Below, in pieces: positions 25,445 to 34,463 of a DNA stretch of 64,000 nucleotides (position 1 is its first letter; each line of letters begins with the position of its first letter). Origin of the DNA: an uncultured Verrucomicrobiales bacterium. GTDB taxonomy: Bacteria > Verrucomicrobiota > Verrucomicrobiia > Verrucomicrobiales > Akkermansiaceae. The stretch is taken from assembly GCA_937951675.1 (NCBI GenBank), contig CALFBI010000006.1, positions 124,001-188,000 of the forward strand. The letters run 5' to 3'. The notes beneath the pieces were generated by a model that searched no databases, was not told the origin of the DNA, and was given only the letters and a program-made list of their open reading frames with translations. A program made the translations under genes and the position numbers.

Positions 25445-26491
25445 TTACTTCGAGTCAGAGATATAGTCTGCTTGAGTCATCCCAGCTTTGATCTGCTTGT
25501 TTCCAAGCCAGCTCATCATGCTGCGAAGTTGACCGCCCACTTCTTCGATTTGGTGAGTTGCTTCCGTTTCGCGGATTTTATTGAAGTTAGGATTCCCTGC
25601 TTCGTATTCAGCCGTCCATTCGCGAGCGAACTTCCCATCTTCAATGTCTTTAAGTTGTTGCTTCATGCGCGCTTTAACAGAAGCGTCGATGATTTTTGGC
25701 CCAACACTCACGTCACCCCACTCTGCTGTTTCAGAAACGGAGAAACGCATCCCTGCAATTCCGCTTTCGATCATGAGATCAACAATGAGTTTTAATTCGT
25801 GAAGGCACTCGAAGTAAGCCATTTCTGGCTGATAGCCTGCTTCAACAAGTGTTTCGAAACCTGCTTTAACGAGTGCAGAAGCACCACCGCAGAGAACTAC
25901 TTGCTCACCGAAGAGGTCAGTAACTGTTTCTTCACGGAAATTTGTTTGGAAAACACCAGCGCGGGTGCAACCCACTCCATCAGCCCACGCAAGGGCGATT
26001 TCTTGAGCTTTGCCGCTCGCGTCATTGTGAACAGCGATGAGTCCTGGAACTCCTTTGCCTTCGACATACTGACTGCGCACCGTGTGCCCAGGCCCTTTTG
26101 GAGCAACCATGATGACGTCAACATTTTCAGGGGCTTCGATCGTTTCGAAATGCACTGCAAAACCGTGTGAGAAAAGAAGAACTTTTCCTTCACTCAAGTG
26201 AGGAGCAACGTCTTCGTTGTAAACTTTAGGGATAACGGTATCTGGAACCGCGATCATGATCACGTCTGCTTGTTTCACTGCTTCAGCGGTGTCAACAACG
26301 GTGAAGCCGAGTTTTTCGGCTGTCTCGCGAGACTTTGAAGTAGGGTAAAGACCAATGATCACATTGCATCCACTATCTTTAAGGTTTAATGCGTGAGCGT
26401 GACCTTGTGAACCAAAACCAATAACCGCCAAGGTCTTATCCTTGATGAGGTTGAGGTCGGCGTCTTCCTGAGTATAAATCTTAGCTGCCAT
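25445..26491 (-). CDS. ilvC: Ketol-acid reductoisomerase (NADP+)
   Basis: A 348-residue class I KARI for valine, isoleucine and leucine synthesis. The Rossmann motif is [17 protein letters not shown]; a P-loop with Ser-Lys-Ser (PTSKSR) suits NADPH. The knotted C-terminal domain carries the Mg ligands in [12 protein letters not shown] and [24 protein letters not shown]. The start at 26491 ([14 protein letters not shown]) matches the family; a longer frame to 26545 is rejected. A 12-bp hairpin lies 19 bases upstream of the start codon. No ilvBH neighbours are in the window. Confidence 0.96.
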   Translation of the reverse strand: MAAKIYTQEDADLNLIKDKTLAVIGFGSQGHAHALNLKDSGCNVIIGLYPTSKSRETAEKLGFTVVDTAEAVKQADVIMIAVPDTVIPKVYNEDVAPHLSEGKVLLFSHGFAVHFETIEAPENVDVIMVAPKGPGHTVRSQYVEGKGVPGLIAVHNDASGKAQEIALAWADGVGCTRAGVFQTNFREETVTDLFGEQVVLCGGASALVKAGFETLVEAGYQPEMAYFECLHELKLIVDLMIESGIAGMRFSVSETAEWGDVSVGPKIIDASVKARMKQQLKDIEDGKFAREWTAEYEAGNPNFNKIRETEATHQIEEVGGQLRSMMSWLGNKQIKAGMTQADYISDSK

Positions 26492-26509
26492 ATTCGTTAT
26501 TCTAATGTT

Positions 26510-26536
26510 GCGTCCTCTCCTGCGAGGAGAGGGCGC
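26510..26536. promoter_or_regulatory. Strong hairpin in the ilvC leader
   Basis: GCGTCCTCTCCT (26510-26521), GCG loop, AGGAGAGGGCGC (26525-26536): a 12-bp inverted repeat with one mismatch (G-U when read on the plus strand, A-C on the minus). It has no adjacent T run, so it is not a standard terminator. It lies 19 bases from the ilvC ATG and could be a leader structure. Confidence 0.45.
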
Positions 26537-26618
26537 AGCCTGCAAATTCCCAGCCCCAAGGTCAAGAGAATCAATCCGAAAAGAAGTAATCCGTGCTCAA
26601 AGAGCTCTTCTTGGTGAC

Positions 26619-27788
26619 TTAACTATAAACAACAACAGGTCCGACGCCACCTTCCCCTTGCACACTTCGAAGGCGGGTTACGGCCTTTTGAATCGCTTTC
26701 GCCGCCGCCCGAACTTCTTCCTCCGTAGTGAAAGTGCTGAGGCTAATACGAAGGCTACTTTTAGCTTTTGCATCACTAAAGCCCATTGCTTTTTGGACAT
26801 GACTTGGTTGCTGCTTTCCTGTCATACAAGCGCTGCCAGCAGAACATTGCACACCGAACTCATCGAGTAAGATCAAGAGCCCTGCCGCCTCGCAGGATTC
26901 AAAAGACAGATGAAGAACCCCCGCCGTGCGGTGTGAAAGGTCACCATTCAAGGTCACCCCTTTTAGCTCTGCTAAAAGAAGCGAAGCGAGCAAATCTCGA
27001 TACTGGGCGACCCGCGCTTGCTTTTCCACAAGTTCTCGCCGCGCCATTCTTGCAGCCACTCCCATTCCTACAATCGCAGAAACATTCTCAGTCCCACTTC
27101 GATATCCTTGCTCTTGCCCCCCTCCATGTAAAAGAGGCTTACATTCCATTCCTTCTCGCACAAAAAGAGCTCCCACTCCTTTCGGCCCATGAAATTTATG
27201 AGCCGAAAGAGAGAGGAAATCGACTGGAACCAAACTCACATCAACTGCAATTTTTCCAGCTGCTTGAATGGCGTCCGTATGAAAAACAGCGCCTTGCTGC
27301 TTCGCGAGAGTAACCATTTCTGAAAGGGGCTGAATCACCCCTGTTTCATTATTCACCCACATCGCGCTCACCCATTGCGCTCCTGACAGCTGTTTCTCAT
27401 ATTCGGCTAAATCAACTCGCCCTCCTTCTGTAACGGGAGCTCTCCGGACTTCAAACCCTACTTTCTCAAAGGCCTCAAGCGGGCGAAGCACCGCACTGTG
27501 CTCGATCATGGTCGTCACCAAAACTGACTTTCGCCCCATCGTTTTAGCAAGTGACTTTAGCGCCATATTATTAGACTCCGTCCCCCCACTCGTGAAAACG
27601 ACCTCCTCTGGACGAGAATGAATCAAAGCCGCTACCTCTTCTCGTGCCTCCTCAACCGCTTCCCTCACTTTTTTAGCGGCTCGATAACCGCTTGAGGGAT
27701 TCTGCCAATGCTCGCGAAGATAAGGAAGCATCGCATCCACTACCTCTGGATGAACCGGAGTTGTTGCACTTGCGTCGAGATAAATCAT
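26619..27788 (-). CDS. Cysteine desulfurase (IscS/NifS family)
   Basis: About 389 residues of a PLP-dependent class V aminotransferase-fold enzyme that removes sulfur from cysteine for Fe-S clusters and tRNA thiolation. Features are the opening YLDASATTPVHPEV, GGTESNN, the PLP-lysine in SLSAHKFHGPKG and the catalytic-loop Cys in QCSAGSACMTG. The start at 27788 matches IscS/NifS; a longer frame to 27947 would run into the divergent rpmE. It stands alone without iscU or a regulator, so it could also serve tRNA thiolation. Confidence 0.93.
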   Translation of the reverse strand: MIYLDASATTPVHPEVVDAMLPYLREHWQNPSSGYRAAKKVREAVEEAREEVAALIHSRPEEVVFTSGGTESNNMALKSLAKTMGRKSVLVTTMIEHSAVLRPLEAFEKVGFEVRRAPVTEGGRVDLAEYEKQLSGAQWVSAMWVNNETGVIQPLSEMVTLAKQQGAVFHTDAIQAAGKIAVDVSLVPVDFLSLSAHKFHGPKGVGALFVREGMECKPLLHGGGQEQGYRSGTENVSAIVGMGVAARMARRELVEKQARVAQYRDLLASLLLAELKGVTLNGDLSHRTAGVLHLSFESCEAAGLLILLDEFGVQCSAGSACMTGKQQPSHVQKAMGFSDAKAKSSLRISLSTFTTEEEVRAAAKAIQKAVTRLRSVQGEGGVGPVVVYS

Positions 27789-27829
27789 ACCTGCAAAATA
27801 GCCTTTCTCATCCCTCTGGCGAGGTTTTC

Positions 27830-27857
27830 TTGACAGGTTCGAAAAAAACGGCATTCT
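27830..27857 (+). promoter_or_regulatory. Candidate promoter of rpmE
   Basis: A perfect TTGACA (27830-27835) with a weak -10 CATTCT (27852-27857) at 16-base spacing and a GC-rich stretch downstream. The arrangement is like that in front of rpsU. Confidence 0.4.
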
Positions 27858-27866
27858 CCCCCACCC

Positions 27867-27885
27867 GCGGCGTTGGAAACGTCGC
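27867..27885 (+). promoter_or_regulatory. Hairpin in the rpmE 5' leader
   Basis: GCGGCGTT-GGA-AACGTCGC (27867-27885) forms an 8-bp stem with one G-U pair in the predicted leader, ending 17 bases before the rpmE ATG. It could regulate ribosomal protein synthesis, but this is inferred only. Confidence 0.4.
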
Positions 27886-27902
27886 CTCAAATCTGCAGAA
27901 CT

Positions 27903-28202
27903 ATGAAAAAAGACCTTCATCCAGATTACCATCCAGTAGCATTCCAAGACATGACTACTGGTAAGCGTTTTCTCACTCGCTCGACCGCCAAATCAGACAA
28001 AGTTGAAAATATCGACGGAGTTGATTACTTTGTGATTTCTATCGGAGTCACGTCTGATTCACACCCTTTCTTCACTGGAAAGTCTACCTTCGTCGATACC
28101 GAAGGGCGCATCGACAAATTCCAGAAGCGTTTCGGAGCGGTTCGCCGCGCCTCCAAGCCGAGCCTTGGCAAAGCAGCACCTGCTGCCGAATCAGCAGAGT
28201 AA
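27903..28202 (+). CDS. rpmE2: 50S ribosomal protein L31, type B (cysteine-free)
   Basis: A 99-residue L31 with the opening MKKDLHPDYHPVAFQDMTTG and STFVDTEGRIDKFQKRFG. It has no CxxC pair, so it is the non-zinc (C-) form that in many bacteria is used when zinc is scarce, often under Zur. No copy of the znu-type repeat was seen in its promoter, so regulation by Zur is not supported here. It may be the only L31 of the genome. A polar Ala-rich tail follows. A clear terminator is present at 28232-28264. Confidence 0.94.
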   Translation: MKKDLHPDYHPVAFQDMTTGKRFLTRSTAKSDKVENIDGVDYFVISIGVTSDSHPFFTGKSTFVDTEGRIDKFQKRFGAVRRASKPSLGKAAPAAESAE

Positions 28203-28231
28203 TTTCTGCCCGTTCATCCTTTTTACATCTA

Positions 28232-28264
28232 ACCATCTTTGCTCACGCGAAGATGGTTTTTTTT
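28232..28264 (+). terminator. Rho-independent terminator of rpmE
   Basis: AACCATCTT (28232-28240) pairs with AAGATGGTT (28251-28259), a 9-bp stem with a 10-base loop, followed by a T run. Confidence 0.92.
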
Positions 28265-28295
28265 ATGGTCCTAAAAAACTCTCTTCAAAACTTTT

Positions 28296-28871
28296 TTAGC
28301 TACCAACCTTCCTCTCAATCAATAGTAAAAAGGGAGGATCGTGCGGGGCATTCAAATATTGGTAAGAGAGCGACCGGTAAGAATCATCAGATAACGTTTC
28401 AGCCCAAGATTTCACCGCGGCCGCTTCCTTAACCCCTTCTTCGTGACCCGTATAACACATCACGGTAATCAACCCAGATGGAGCCAGCGAATGGCAAGCT
28501 TGCGAAAGAGCACTGACCGACGTTTCCGCCTCTGTTGTGATCACCTTGTTGACGCCTGGAAGGTAACCAAAATTAAACATTACGACGTCAGGTTTTCTCC
28601 CCGCTAACCTCTTCTCTAGATTCTCGTGCCCTTCTTGATACAAAGAGACTCGAGATAAATCGATCTGCGCTTTCTCCAAACGTTGGCGAGTCGAAATAAG
28701 AGCAGGCTCCTGCACATCAAACCCTAAAACTTCTCCCTCAAGACTTTGCAAAGCATACTTAGAGAGAAGTAAGGTATCGTGACCATTTCCAATCGTGGCA
28801 TCAACCGCGAGCCCCCCCTCCGCTAAGCGAGCGGATACCATCGAATGAGCAAAAATTAATGGGCTCTCCAT
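28296..28871 (-). CDS. SAM-dependent methyltransferase, MnmM/YtqB-like
   Basis: About 191 residues of a Rossmann methyltransferase. Motif I is AVDATIGNGHDTLLLS, motif II region GFDVQEPALISTR, motif IV MFNFGYLPGVNK. The segment FNFGYLPGGDK-like and the C-terminal APHDPPFLLLIER resemble the YtqB family, which was shown in Bacillus to methylate nm5s2U in tRNA (MnmM). The start is uncertain: ATG at 28871 has GGAG at good spacing, ATG at 28877 and GTG at 28901 are also in frame. It directly follows hflX. Confidence 0.78.
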   Translation of the reverse strand: MESPLIFAHSMVSARLAEGGLAVDATIGNGHDTLLLSKYALQSLEGEVLGFDVQEPALISTRQRLEKAQIDLSRVSLYQEGHENLEKRLAGRKPDVVMFNFGYLPGVNKVITTEAETSVSALSQACHSLAPSGLITVMCYTGHEEGVKEAAAVKSWAETLSDDSYRSLSYQYLNAPHDPPFLLLIERKVGS

Positions 28872-28884
28872 TACCATCTCCACT

Positions 28885-30180
28885 TCACGCCTCCACTTCA
28901 CAAAATTCCTCTAGCCGACCATGTAAATCGCGAGGAACCACTGCCGTAACGAGAATATCATTCCCATCATAATCGGTCGAAATCACCTTCGCCTCCTGAT
29001 AAAGAAGGTTGAGTAATTCCCCACGGGACTGCGGAAGACGGTAAGAATGACGAGAAATGCGATCCGCCAACATTTCTGAACACCTCTGGAATAAGGTATC
29101 CATTCCTTCTCCCGTCACTGACGAAAGATAAAGTGCCTCCGAGTAACGAGCTCGTAAACCTTCAAGCACCACGGGGTCCTCAACCAAGTCAACTTTATTA
29201 AAAACGGTGACAAGCTGCTTTTCCTCCGCCCCAAGCTCCTTGAGCACTTCTAGCGTGGTATCATGAAAACGGTCAATTTCCGGAGAGGTTGCATCCAACA
29301 CATGAATGAGAAAATCTGCTAGTAAAGCCTCCTCCAAAGTCGCCTTGAAAGCCTCTACCAAACGGTGAGGGAGATTCCTTACGAATCCGACCGTATCAGT
29401 GAGTAATAAAGGCTGACCATCTGGCAGCTCAATCTTACGGGTTGTCGTGTCAAGTGTCGCGAAAAGCATATCTGCGACTAAAACCTCCGCTCCAGTAAGA
29501 TGATTAAGTAAAGTCGACTTCCCGGCATTGGTATACCCTACAATCGCGGCGTGAGGCGTATCGAAACGCTCGCGCTCCTTGCGCTGAGTCCGGCGCTGCT
29601 TCCGCACCAACGCTAGATCTGCCTTCACCTTATCGATTCGTTTTCGGGCAAGACGGCGATCTACCTCAATCTGCTTCTCTCCCATTCCACGAGAAGCTGC
29701 ACTACCTCCTGAGCCCCCACCGCCTTCGCGATCAAGGTGCCCCCACATCTTCTTCATGCGCGGAAGAGCATACTGCATCTGTGCGAGCTGAACCTGCAGT
29801 GACGCTTCTTTCGTTTGAGCTCGTTTTGCAAAAATATCTAAAATGACTTCTTCCCGATCAATCACTGTAATCCCCGCTAAAGTCTCCCAAGACCGCTGCT
29901 GGGAAGGAGAAAGCATGTTATCAAAAATAATACAGTCGCACTCCATTGCCTTCGCGTAGTCACAAACCTCCTGCGCCTTCCCCGTTCCGCAAATGAATTG
30001 CTTATGCTCACTACGAGAACGCACCAGCTGAGATTCTACAATCCCGATTCCCAGTGTTTTGACTAATTCTTCAAGCTCTAGGAGCAACAACTCTGCCTCC
30101 GGCTCATCTCGTCGATGACAGCACACATTCACTAAGAGCGCGCGCTCGACCATATCGGGTTTTTCTCGGACTTCGAACAT
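28885..30180 (-). CDS. hflX: Ribosome-associated GTPase HflX
   Basis: About 431 residues. The N-terminal HflX domain contains FDNMLSPSQQRSWE, a coiled-coil, the glycine-rich loop GGGGSGGSAASRGMGEKQIEVD, then the G domain with G1 GYTNAGKST, G3 DTVGF and G4 NKVD. HflX rescues stalled or stress-damaged ribosomes in known systems. The start at 30180 (MFEVREKPDMVERALLVNV) is preferred to the upstream ATG at 30210. It is followed 13 bases later by the MnmM-like gene. Confidence 0.94.
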   Translation of the reverse strand: MFEVREKPDMVERALLVNVCCHRRDEPEAELLLLELEELVKTLGIGIVESQLVRSRSEHKQFICGTGKAQEVCDYAKAMECDCIIFDNMLSPSQQRSWETLAGITVIDREEVILDIFAKRAQTKEASLQVQLAQMQYALPRMKKMWGHLDREGGGGSGGSAASRGMGEKQIEVDRRLARKRIDKVKADLALVRKQRRTQRKERERFDTPHAAIVGYTNAGKSTLLNHLTGAEVLVADMLFATLDTTTRKIELPDGQPLLLTDTVGFVRNLPHRLVEAFKATLEEALLADFLIHVLDATSPEIDRFHDTTLEVLKELGAEEKQLVTVFNKVDLVEDPVVLEGLRARYSEALYLSSVTGEGMDTLFQRCSEMLADRISRHSYRLPQSRGELLNLLYQEAKVISTDYDGNDILVTAVVPRDLHGRLEEFCEVEA

Positions 30181-30259
30181 TATGTAAGGTTGATTGAAAG
30201 GATTCCGCAAAGGATCAAAAATGGCGAACCCTTTTTAGCAAGAAACGCCCCTGCGCTTC

Positions 30260-31024
30260 TTAGGGCTTTTTGTATTCCTGCTTTGACTCTTTTAAACTTT
30301 CATCGCTGCGACCTCGTTCAATCACCTCGGACAGATAAGCTTCATAAGCCGTGGGAATACATTTACTAGCGATCACCTCCTGACCACGATGTAAAACTGC
30401 TACGTAACCAATGTAGCGACCTCCATCGCCAACGGCTTCCCCTTGATACCCCTCTCCATAATGACTTCGAGCGGTTCTCAACTCTTTGTGCGTTTCTGAT
30501 ATCGGGCCCAGCGCAGGCACTAAGTGGCTCTGCGCTCCTAACATTCTAAAATGACCGCGAGCCCGCCCTTTCACTAAAAAAACAAAACTGACTTGAGCTG
30601 CAGGAGAATGAAGTTCTCCGTCATCGTTTTTGATCACCATTTTACCTGAAAGTGTTTCCTCTCGCTCCCTCGTATGAGAGCTCACTTCTCCAAATTTCGA
30701 TGACTGGCTGACATCTCGACCACGTTTATTAACATCGACCTCTATTTCGACTCGCTCACTCAGTATTTCGATCGCTCTAATTTTCTTTTGCGAAGCCCCA
30801 TCGAACTTAGAAAGAGGCACTCTGAAAACCTTTGACTTCCCCTCCATTCGAAGCCCAACCGAACTTTCATTTTTTGAAATAATGTGCGCCTTAATCGTTT
30901 TTCCCTCCAAATTGACGAGCTCTAGAGCTTCCGCAAAAACAGCTCCCGGCAGGACCATCCAGACCAAAGCCCAAAGAAAGCGCCCCATTCTGAAGAAGGG
31001 TTTTTGATGACTCAACCGATTCAT
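30260..31024 (-). CDS. Exported SHD1-domain-like protein, unknown function
   Basis: About 254 residues with a signal peptide (LWALVWMVLPGAVFAEA, cleavage after Ala-Phe-Ala) and an SHD1-like segment (LVNLEGKTIKAHIISKNESSVGLRM-). Such SHD1-like domains are common in secreted proteins of PVC bacteria. Then a beta-rich domain with several charged turns. Internal ATGs at 31024 and 30988 are both possible starts; the frame opens further upstream to 31084. There is no enzyme motif. It stands between hflX and a divergent pseudouridine synthase. Confidence 0.65.
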   Translation of the reverse strand: MNRLSHQKPFFRMGRFLWALVWMVLPGAVFAEALELVNLEGKTIKAHIISKNESSVGLRMEGKSKVFRVPLSKFDGASQKKIRAIEILSERVEIEVDVNKRGRDVSQSSKFGEVSSHTREREETLSGKMVIKNDDGELHSPAAQVSFVFLVKGRARGHFRMLGAQSHLVPALGPISETHKELRTARSHYGEGYQGEAVGDGGRYIGYVAVLHRGQEVIASKCIPTAYEAYLSEVIERGRSDESLKESKQEYKKP

Positions 31025-31193
31025 GACGGGAACATGCCTCATTTCCAAACAATTCGCAATCTCTAGCTCAAACCACTCGTTCACAGACCTCTTTCACCAT
31101 CAAAACTTTTTCACCTCTTATTCAGGAGAATAAAGATCCTTCCTTATTTTTTGTTAGATCGCTATCTCTATCTCAGACTTATAAGATCGAAAA

Positions 31194-31907
31194 ATGAAAC
31201 ATGTCAAAAAAGAGCTGAAGCGTCCGCCTAAAAAGCATCAACCCAAGGGGATGACGATTCTTTATGAAGATAAGGATATTATCGTGGTGGATAAAACAAA
31301 CGGACTTCTCGTTGTCAGTAACGAAACCGTTAAAGATAATACCGCCTACTTCATCTTAAACGATTATGTCAGGAAAGGAAACTTCAAGTCACGTAGCCGT
31401 GTCTTTATTGTGCACCGCTTAGATCGCGAAACGTCAGGCGTGCTCGTTTTTGCTAAAACAGAGCCTGCGAAGCGATACCTTCAAAACGAATGGGAAGGGT
31501 TTAAAAAAAGTTATTACGCCGTTGTAGAAGGTAAAATGCCTGAGAAAGAAGGAGTCATTACTTCTTACCTCGCCGAAAATGGCATTCACAAAATGTATTC
31601 TACGACCAATTCGAAGAAAGGAAAACTTTCTAAGACCTCCTATACCGTCATTAAAGAATCGGAAAAGCGGAGCCTTTTAAAAATAGATCTCCTCACTGGT
31701 CGCAAACATCAAATCCGAGTGCATCTTTCTGATATCGGCTGCCCGATCGTTGGGGATAAAAAATATGGCCCGAAAGCGAAGAACGCGCCACGACTCGCCT
31801 TACATGCGGCCTCCATGAGCATTTTACATCCGTATTCGAAAAACGAACTTGTTTGCTCCACCCCGATTCCTGCGCAATTTGAGTCGATCTTAAAAGCGGC
31901 ACGTTAG
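31194..31907 (+). CDS. RluA-family pseudouridine synthase
   Basis: A 237-residue pseudouridine synthase with the catalytic motif HRLDRETSG (Asp nucleophile), preceded by the family opening ILYEDKDIIVVDKTNGLLV and followed by LLTGRKHQIRVHL. It has no S4 domain, so it is a short RluA/RluC type that could modify 23S rRNA or tRNA. The exact target cannot be told. The N-terminal basic extension KKELKRPPKKHQPKG could bind RNA. Confidence 0.88.
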   Translation: MKHVKKELKRPPKKHQPKGMTILYEDKDIIVVDKTNGLLVVSNETVKDNTAYFILNDYVRKGNFKSRSRVFIVHRLDRETSGVLVFAKTEPAKRYLQNEWEGFKKSYYAVVEGKMPEKEGVITSYLAENGIHKMYSTTNSKKGKLSKTSYTVIKESEKRSLLKIDLLTGRKHQIRVHLSDIGCPIVGDKKYGPKAKNAPRLALHAASMSILHPYSKNELVCSTPIPAQFESILKAAR

Positions 31908-32141
31908 CGAAGTCCTAACGCAAGAACGCGCACTCGCGTTTTCACATTTCAGGCCGACCAAAGGCCTTTCGCCTTCAATCGTTTTATAGGTTGGATCTTA
32001 AACCTGATTGCAAAGATTCAACCTCATTCATTCTCTCCTGCATCGTCAGTCCAGTTTCCCTAAACCCCCTCTTTTGTTTCAGGGGAATTTGCATCAATCC
32101 GTTGACAGATCCAGTGATTCGCAGTTGTTTGTAAGTAAGAT

Positions 32142-33629
32142 ATGGAACGGAGAGAGACAATCGCAGAACCGGATGTGGTATTAATCGGAGGAGGCGTCAT
32201 GAGCGCCACATTAGGAGTCTTGTTGCACAAGTTAGACCCTAGTCTGAATATTCAAATCATTGAAGCCCTTGCCGAAGTAGCCAAAGAAAGCTCCAACCCA
32301 TGGAACAATGCTGGCACCGGACATGCCGCCTTATGCGAGCTCAATTACACCAAAGAACTCGAGAACGGTTCGGTAGATATTTCAAAAGCACTCGAGATCA
32401 ATGAGGCATTCGAAGTCTCCAAACAATTTTGGGCCTACCTCGTAGGCGAAGGCATCCTTCCGCAACCAGACCAATTCATCCGGTCCGTCCCACACATGAG
32501 CTTTGTATGGGGGGAAGAGAATCAACAATTCTTAAAACGCCGTTATGAGATGATGTCAAAGCATCATTTCTTCTCCAACATGGAATATAGTGAGGATCCA
32601 AAAGTCATCGAAAAATGGGCCCCACTCTTACTTGAAGGTCGCGACCCCAAAGAACCCATTGCCGCGACTCGGGTTGAAAGTGGCACTGATGTCAATTTCG
32701 GGGCTTTAACCGAAGCCCTTGTCCATTACTTAGATTCCCAAGAGGGAATTCGGCTTGCAACAAACCACTTAGTAAAAGACCTAGAGCGTTTAGAAGATGG
32801 CCGATGGGAGCTAACCGTCCGCAACCGGAAACGAGAAATTACCCGTTCCATCAAAGCCCCCTTCGTCTTTGTCGGAGCGGGAGGAGCATCCTTACCTTTA
32901 CTTCAAAAATCCAAAATCGAAGAAGGAAAAGGCTTTGGAGGCTTCCCTGTCAGCGGCCAATTCTTAGTCTGTGATAATCCGGCGGTCGTGCTCCAGCACC
33001 AGGCCAAAGTTTACGGAAAAGCGGCCGTAGGCGCCCCCCCAATGTCGGTCCCTCATCTTGATACACGAGTCATCGATGGAAAAAAATCCTTACTATTTGG
33101 GCCGTTTGCAGGATTTTCTCCAAAGTTTTTGAAAACGGGATCTCTCCTCGATTTACCTAGTTCGGTAAAACTCTCGAACCTGGTTCCGATGCTTGCCGTC
33201 GGTAAAAACAACATCGACCTCACTCGCTATTTAATCGAGCAGTGCCTACAATCCCCCAAAGATCGCCTCGATGCCCTCCGCGAATTCTTTCCTGATGCCG
33301 AACTTAAAAACTGGCGCCTCGTCACTGCCGGCCAGCGAGTCCAAATCATCAAAGAAGACGAGAAAAAAGGCGGACGCTTGCAATTCGGAACCGAAGTCGT
33401 TTCTGCCAGCGATGGCTCTCTCGCTGCCTTGCTAGGAGCCTCTCCAGGCGCCTCAACCGCAGTCAGCGTCATGCTCGACGTGATCGAACGCTGCTTCCTA
33501 GACAAGAAAAATGACTGGAAAGAGAAGCTCGCTGAAATCATTCCTTCTTACGGAAAATCTTTCACACAGGATAAAGAAAGCTACACCATTGTCCGCAACG
33601 TATCAGACAAAGCACTCCAGCTGGATTAG
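32142..33629 (+). CDS. mqo: Malate:quinone oxidoreductase
   Basis: A 495-residue FAD-dependent membrane-associated dehydrogenase that oxidises malate and passes electrons to quinone, bypassing NAD malate dehydrogenase in the TCA cycle. The FAD motif is [15 protein letters not shown], followed by the family signature [19 protein letters not shown] and C-terminal [15 protein letters not shown] perfect -35 TTGACA lies at 32102-32107, but the -10 is weak. The gene seems to be monocistronic. Its stop lies 50 bases from the convergent TetR gene. Confidence 0.96.
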   Translation: MERRETIAEPDVVLIGGGVMSATLGVLLHKLDPSLNIQIIEALAEVAKESSNPWNNAGTGHAALCELNYTKELENGSVDISKALEINEAFEVSKQFWAYLVGEGILPQPDQFIRSVPHMSFVWGEENQQFLKRRYEMMSKHHFFSNMEYSEDPKVIEKWAPLLLEGRDPKEPIAATRVESGTDVNFGALTEALVHYLDSQEGIRLATNHLVKDLERLEDGRWELTVRNRKREITRSIKAPFVFVGAGGASLPLLQKSKIEEGKGFGGFPVSGQFLVCDNPAVVLQHQAKVYGKAAVGAPPMSVPHLDTRVIDGKKSLLFGPFAGFSPKFLKTGSLLDLPSSVKLSNLVPMLAVGKNNIDLTRYLIEQCLQSPKDRLDALREFFPDAELKNWRLVTAGQRVQIIKEDEKKGGRLQFGTEVVSASDGSLAALLGASPGASTAVSVMLDVIERCFLDKKNDWKEKLAEIIPSYGKSFTQDKESYTIVRNVSDKALQLD

Positions 33630-33678
33630 TATCTCTTCCTCGTTTTTGGGATCAATGCTCTATCAGAGCTTTTTTTGC

Positions 33679-34293
33679 TCATGACGGAGCGCCAAGCACC
33701 ATCTGAGCCCTGTATTGGAGCCCTACACTCATTGCTTGTATCGAAAGGCCTGCACGAGCCCTAAAAGCATGACCTTGCCGAAGATCTAACATAAGAGCTG
33801 CTCGTTCGCGTGAAGGAAATTGAGGAGGTAAATTTCCTGCTTTTTTTTCTAAATCAAAACGGCCTGCAATCTTATTTTCTGTTGCCTCAATCGCATCCGA
33901 AAGAAGTTGCTCAACTCCTTGAATTTCTCCGGCTGTTGTCGCGACACAAGACCCAAGAAAGCAACCACGTGCTTCATGTTCGCAACCTGCAACTCCTTCA
34001 ATCGCAGATTCCATAAAGGCCAATACTGCCAACTGAATCTCTGGCTCTGCCTCAAACGCCACGAGAGGCTTACAAGCATCATTTGTGACGTAAGCTTCTA
34101 TGGCTTCTAAATAGAGCGTTTTTTTATCTCCAAATGCCGCATACAGACTGGGACCGTTAATTCCCATCGCGGAGGTTAAATCTTTCATAGAAGCACCATC
34201 GTATCCTTTCTGCCAAAAAACATGAATAGCCGCTATTAGCGCCTCTTCTCGATCAAATTTGCGAGGGCGTCCTCGTTGTCTTGTAGAAACCAT
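33679..34293 (-). CDS. TetR-family transcriptional regulator
   Basis: A 204-residue regulator with an N-terminal TetR helix-turn-helix (FDREEALIAAIHVFWQKGYDGASMKDLTSAMGINGPSLYAAFGDKKTLYLEAI, about 14-66) and a ligand domain. The Arg/Lys-rich opening RQRGRPRKFDRE is typical. It is divergent from an SDR oxidoreductase gene with 170 bases between, and probably represses it. Two candidate operators of GTA-N8-TAC form lie in that region. The ligand is unknown. Confidence 0.88.
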   Translation of the reverse strand: MVSTRQRGRPRKFDREEALIAAIHVFWQKGYDGASMKDLTSAMGINGPSLYAAFGDKKTLYLEAIEAYVTNDACKPLVAFEAEPEIQLAVLAFMESAIEGVAGCEHEARGCFLGSCVATTAGEIQGVEQLLSDAIEATENKIAGRFDLEKKAGNLPPQFPSRERAALMLDLRQGHAFRARAGLSIQAMSVGLQYRAQMVLGAPS

Positions 34294-34392
34294 GTCAAAA
34301 AATAAAGAGCCGTTTAACCGTATTTCTTAGAGTCAAAACACTTTGTGAATTCAACTTAACATATCAGCATTTCAAATGTCATTATTATTTTT

Positions 34393-34455
34393 GTATCATT
34401 CCATACATATTTATTTGACAGCTCGCTCACGTTTTAATTATGTAGTGATCATTAC
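34393..34455. promoter_or_regulatory. TetR-type operator pair and SDR promoter
   Basis: A -35 TTGACA (34415-34420) serves the SDR gene. GTATCATTCCATAC (34393-34406) and GTAGTGATCATTAC (34442-34455) are both 14-base GTA-N8-TAC inverted repeats; the second has a palindromic TGATCA core and lies between the promoter and the SDR start. These are candidate binding sites for the divergent TetR regulator. Confidence 0.45.
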
Positions 34456-34463
34456 AAATAAAT

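Noticed and set aside
32102-32130. TTGACA promoter of mqo
   Set aside because: The -35 is perfect but no acceptable -10 is found at 16-18 bases; left out of the feature list except as a note.
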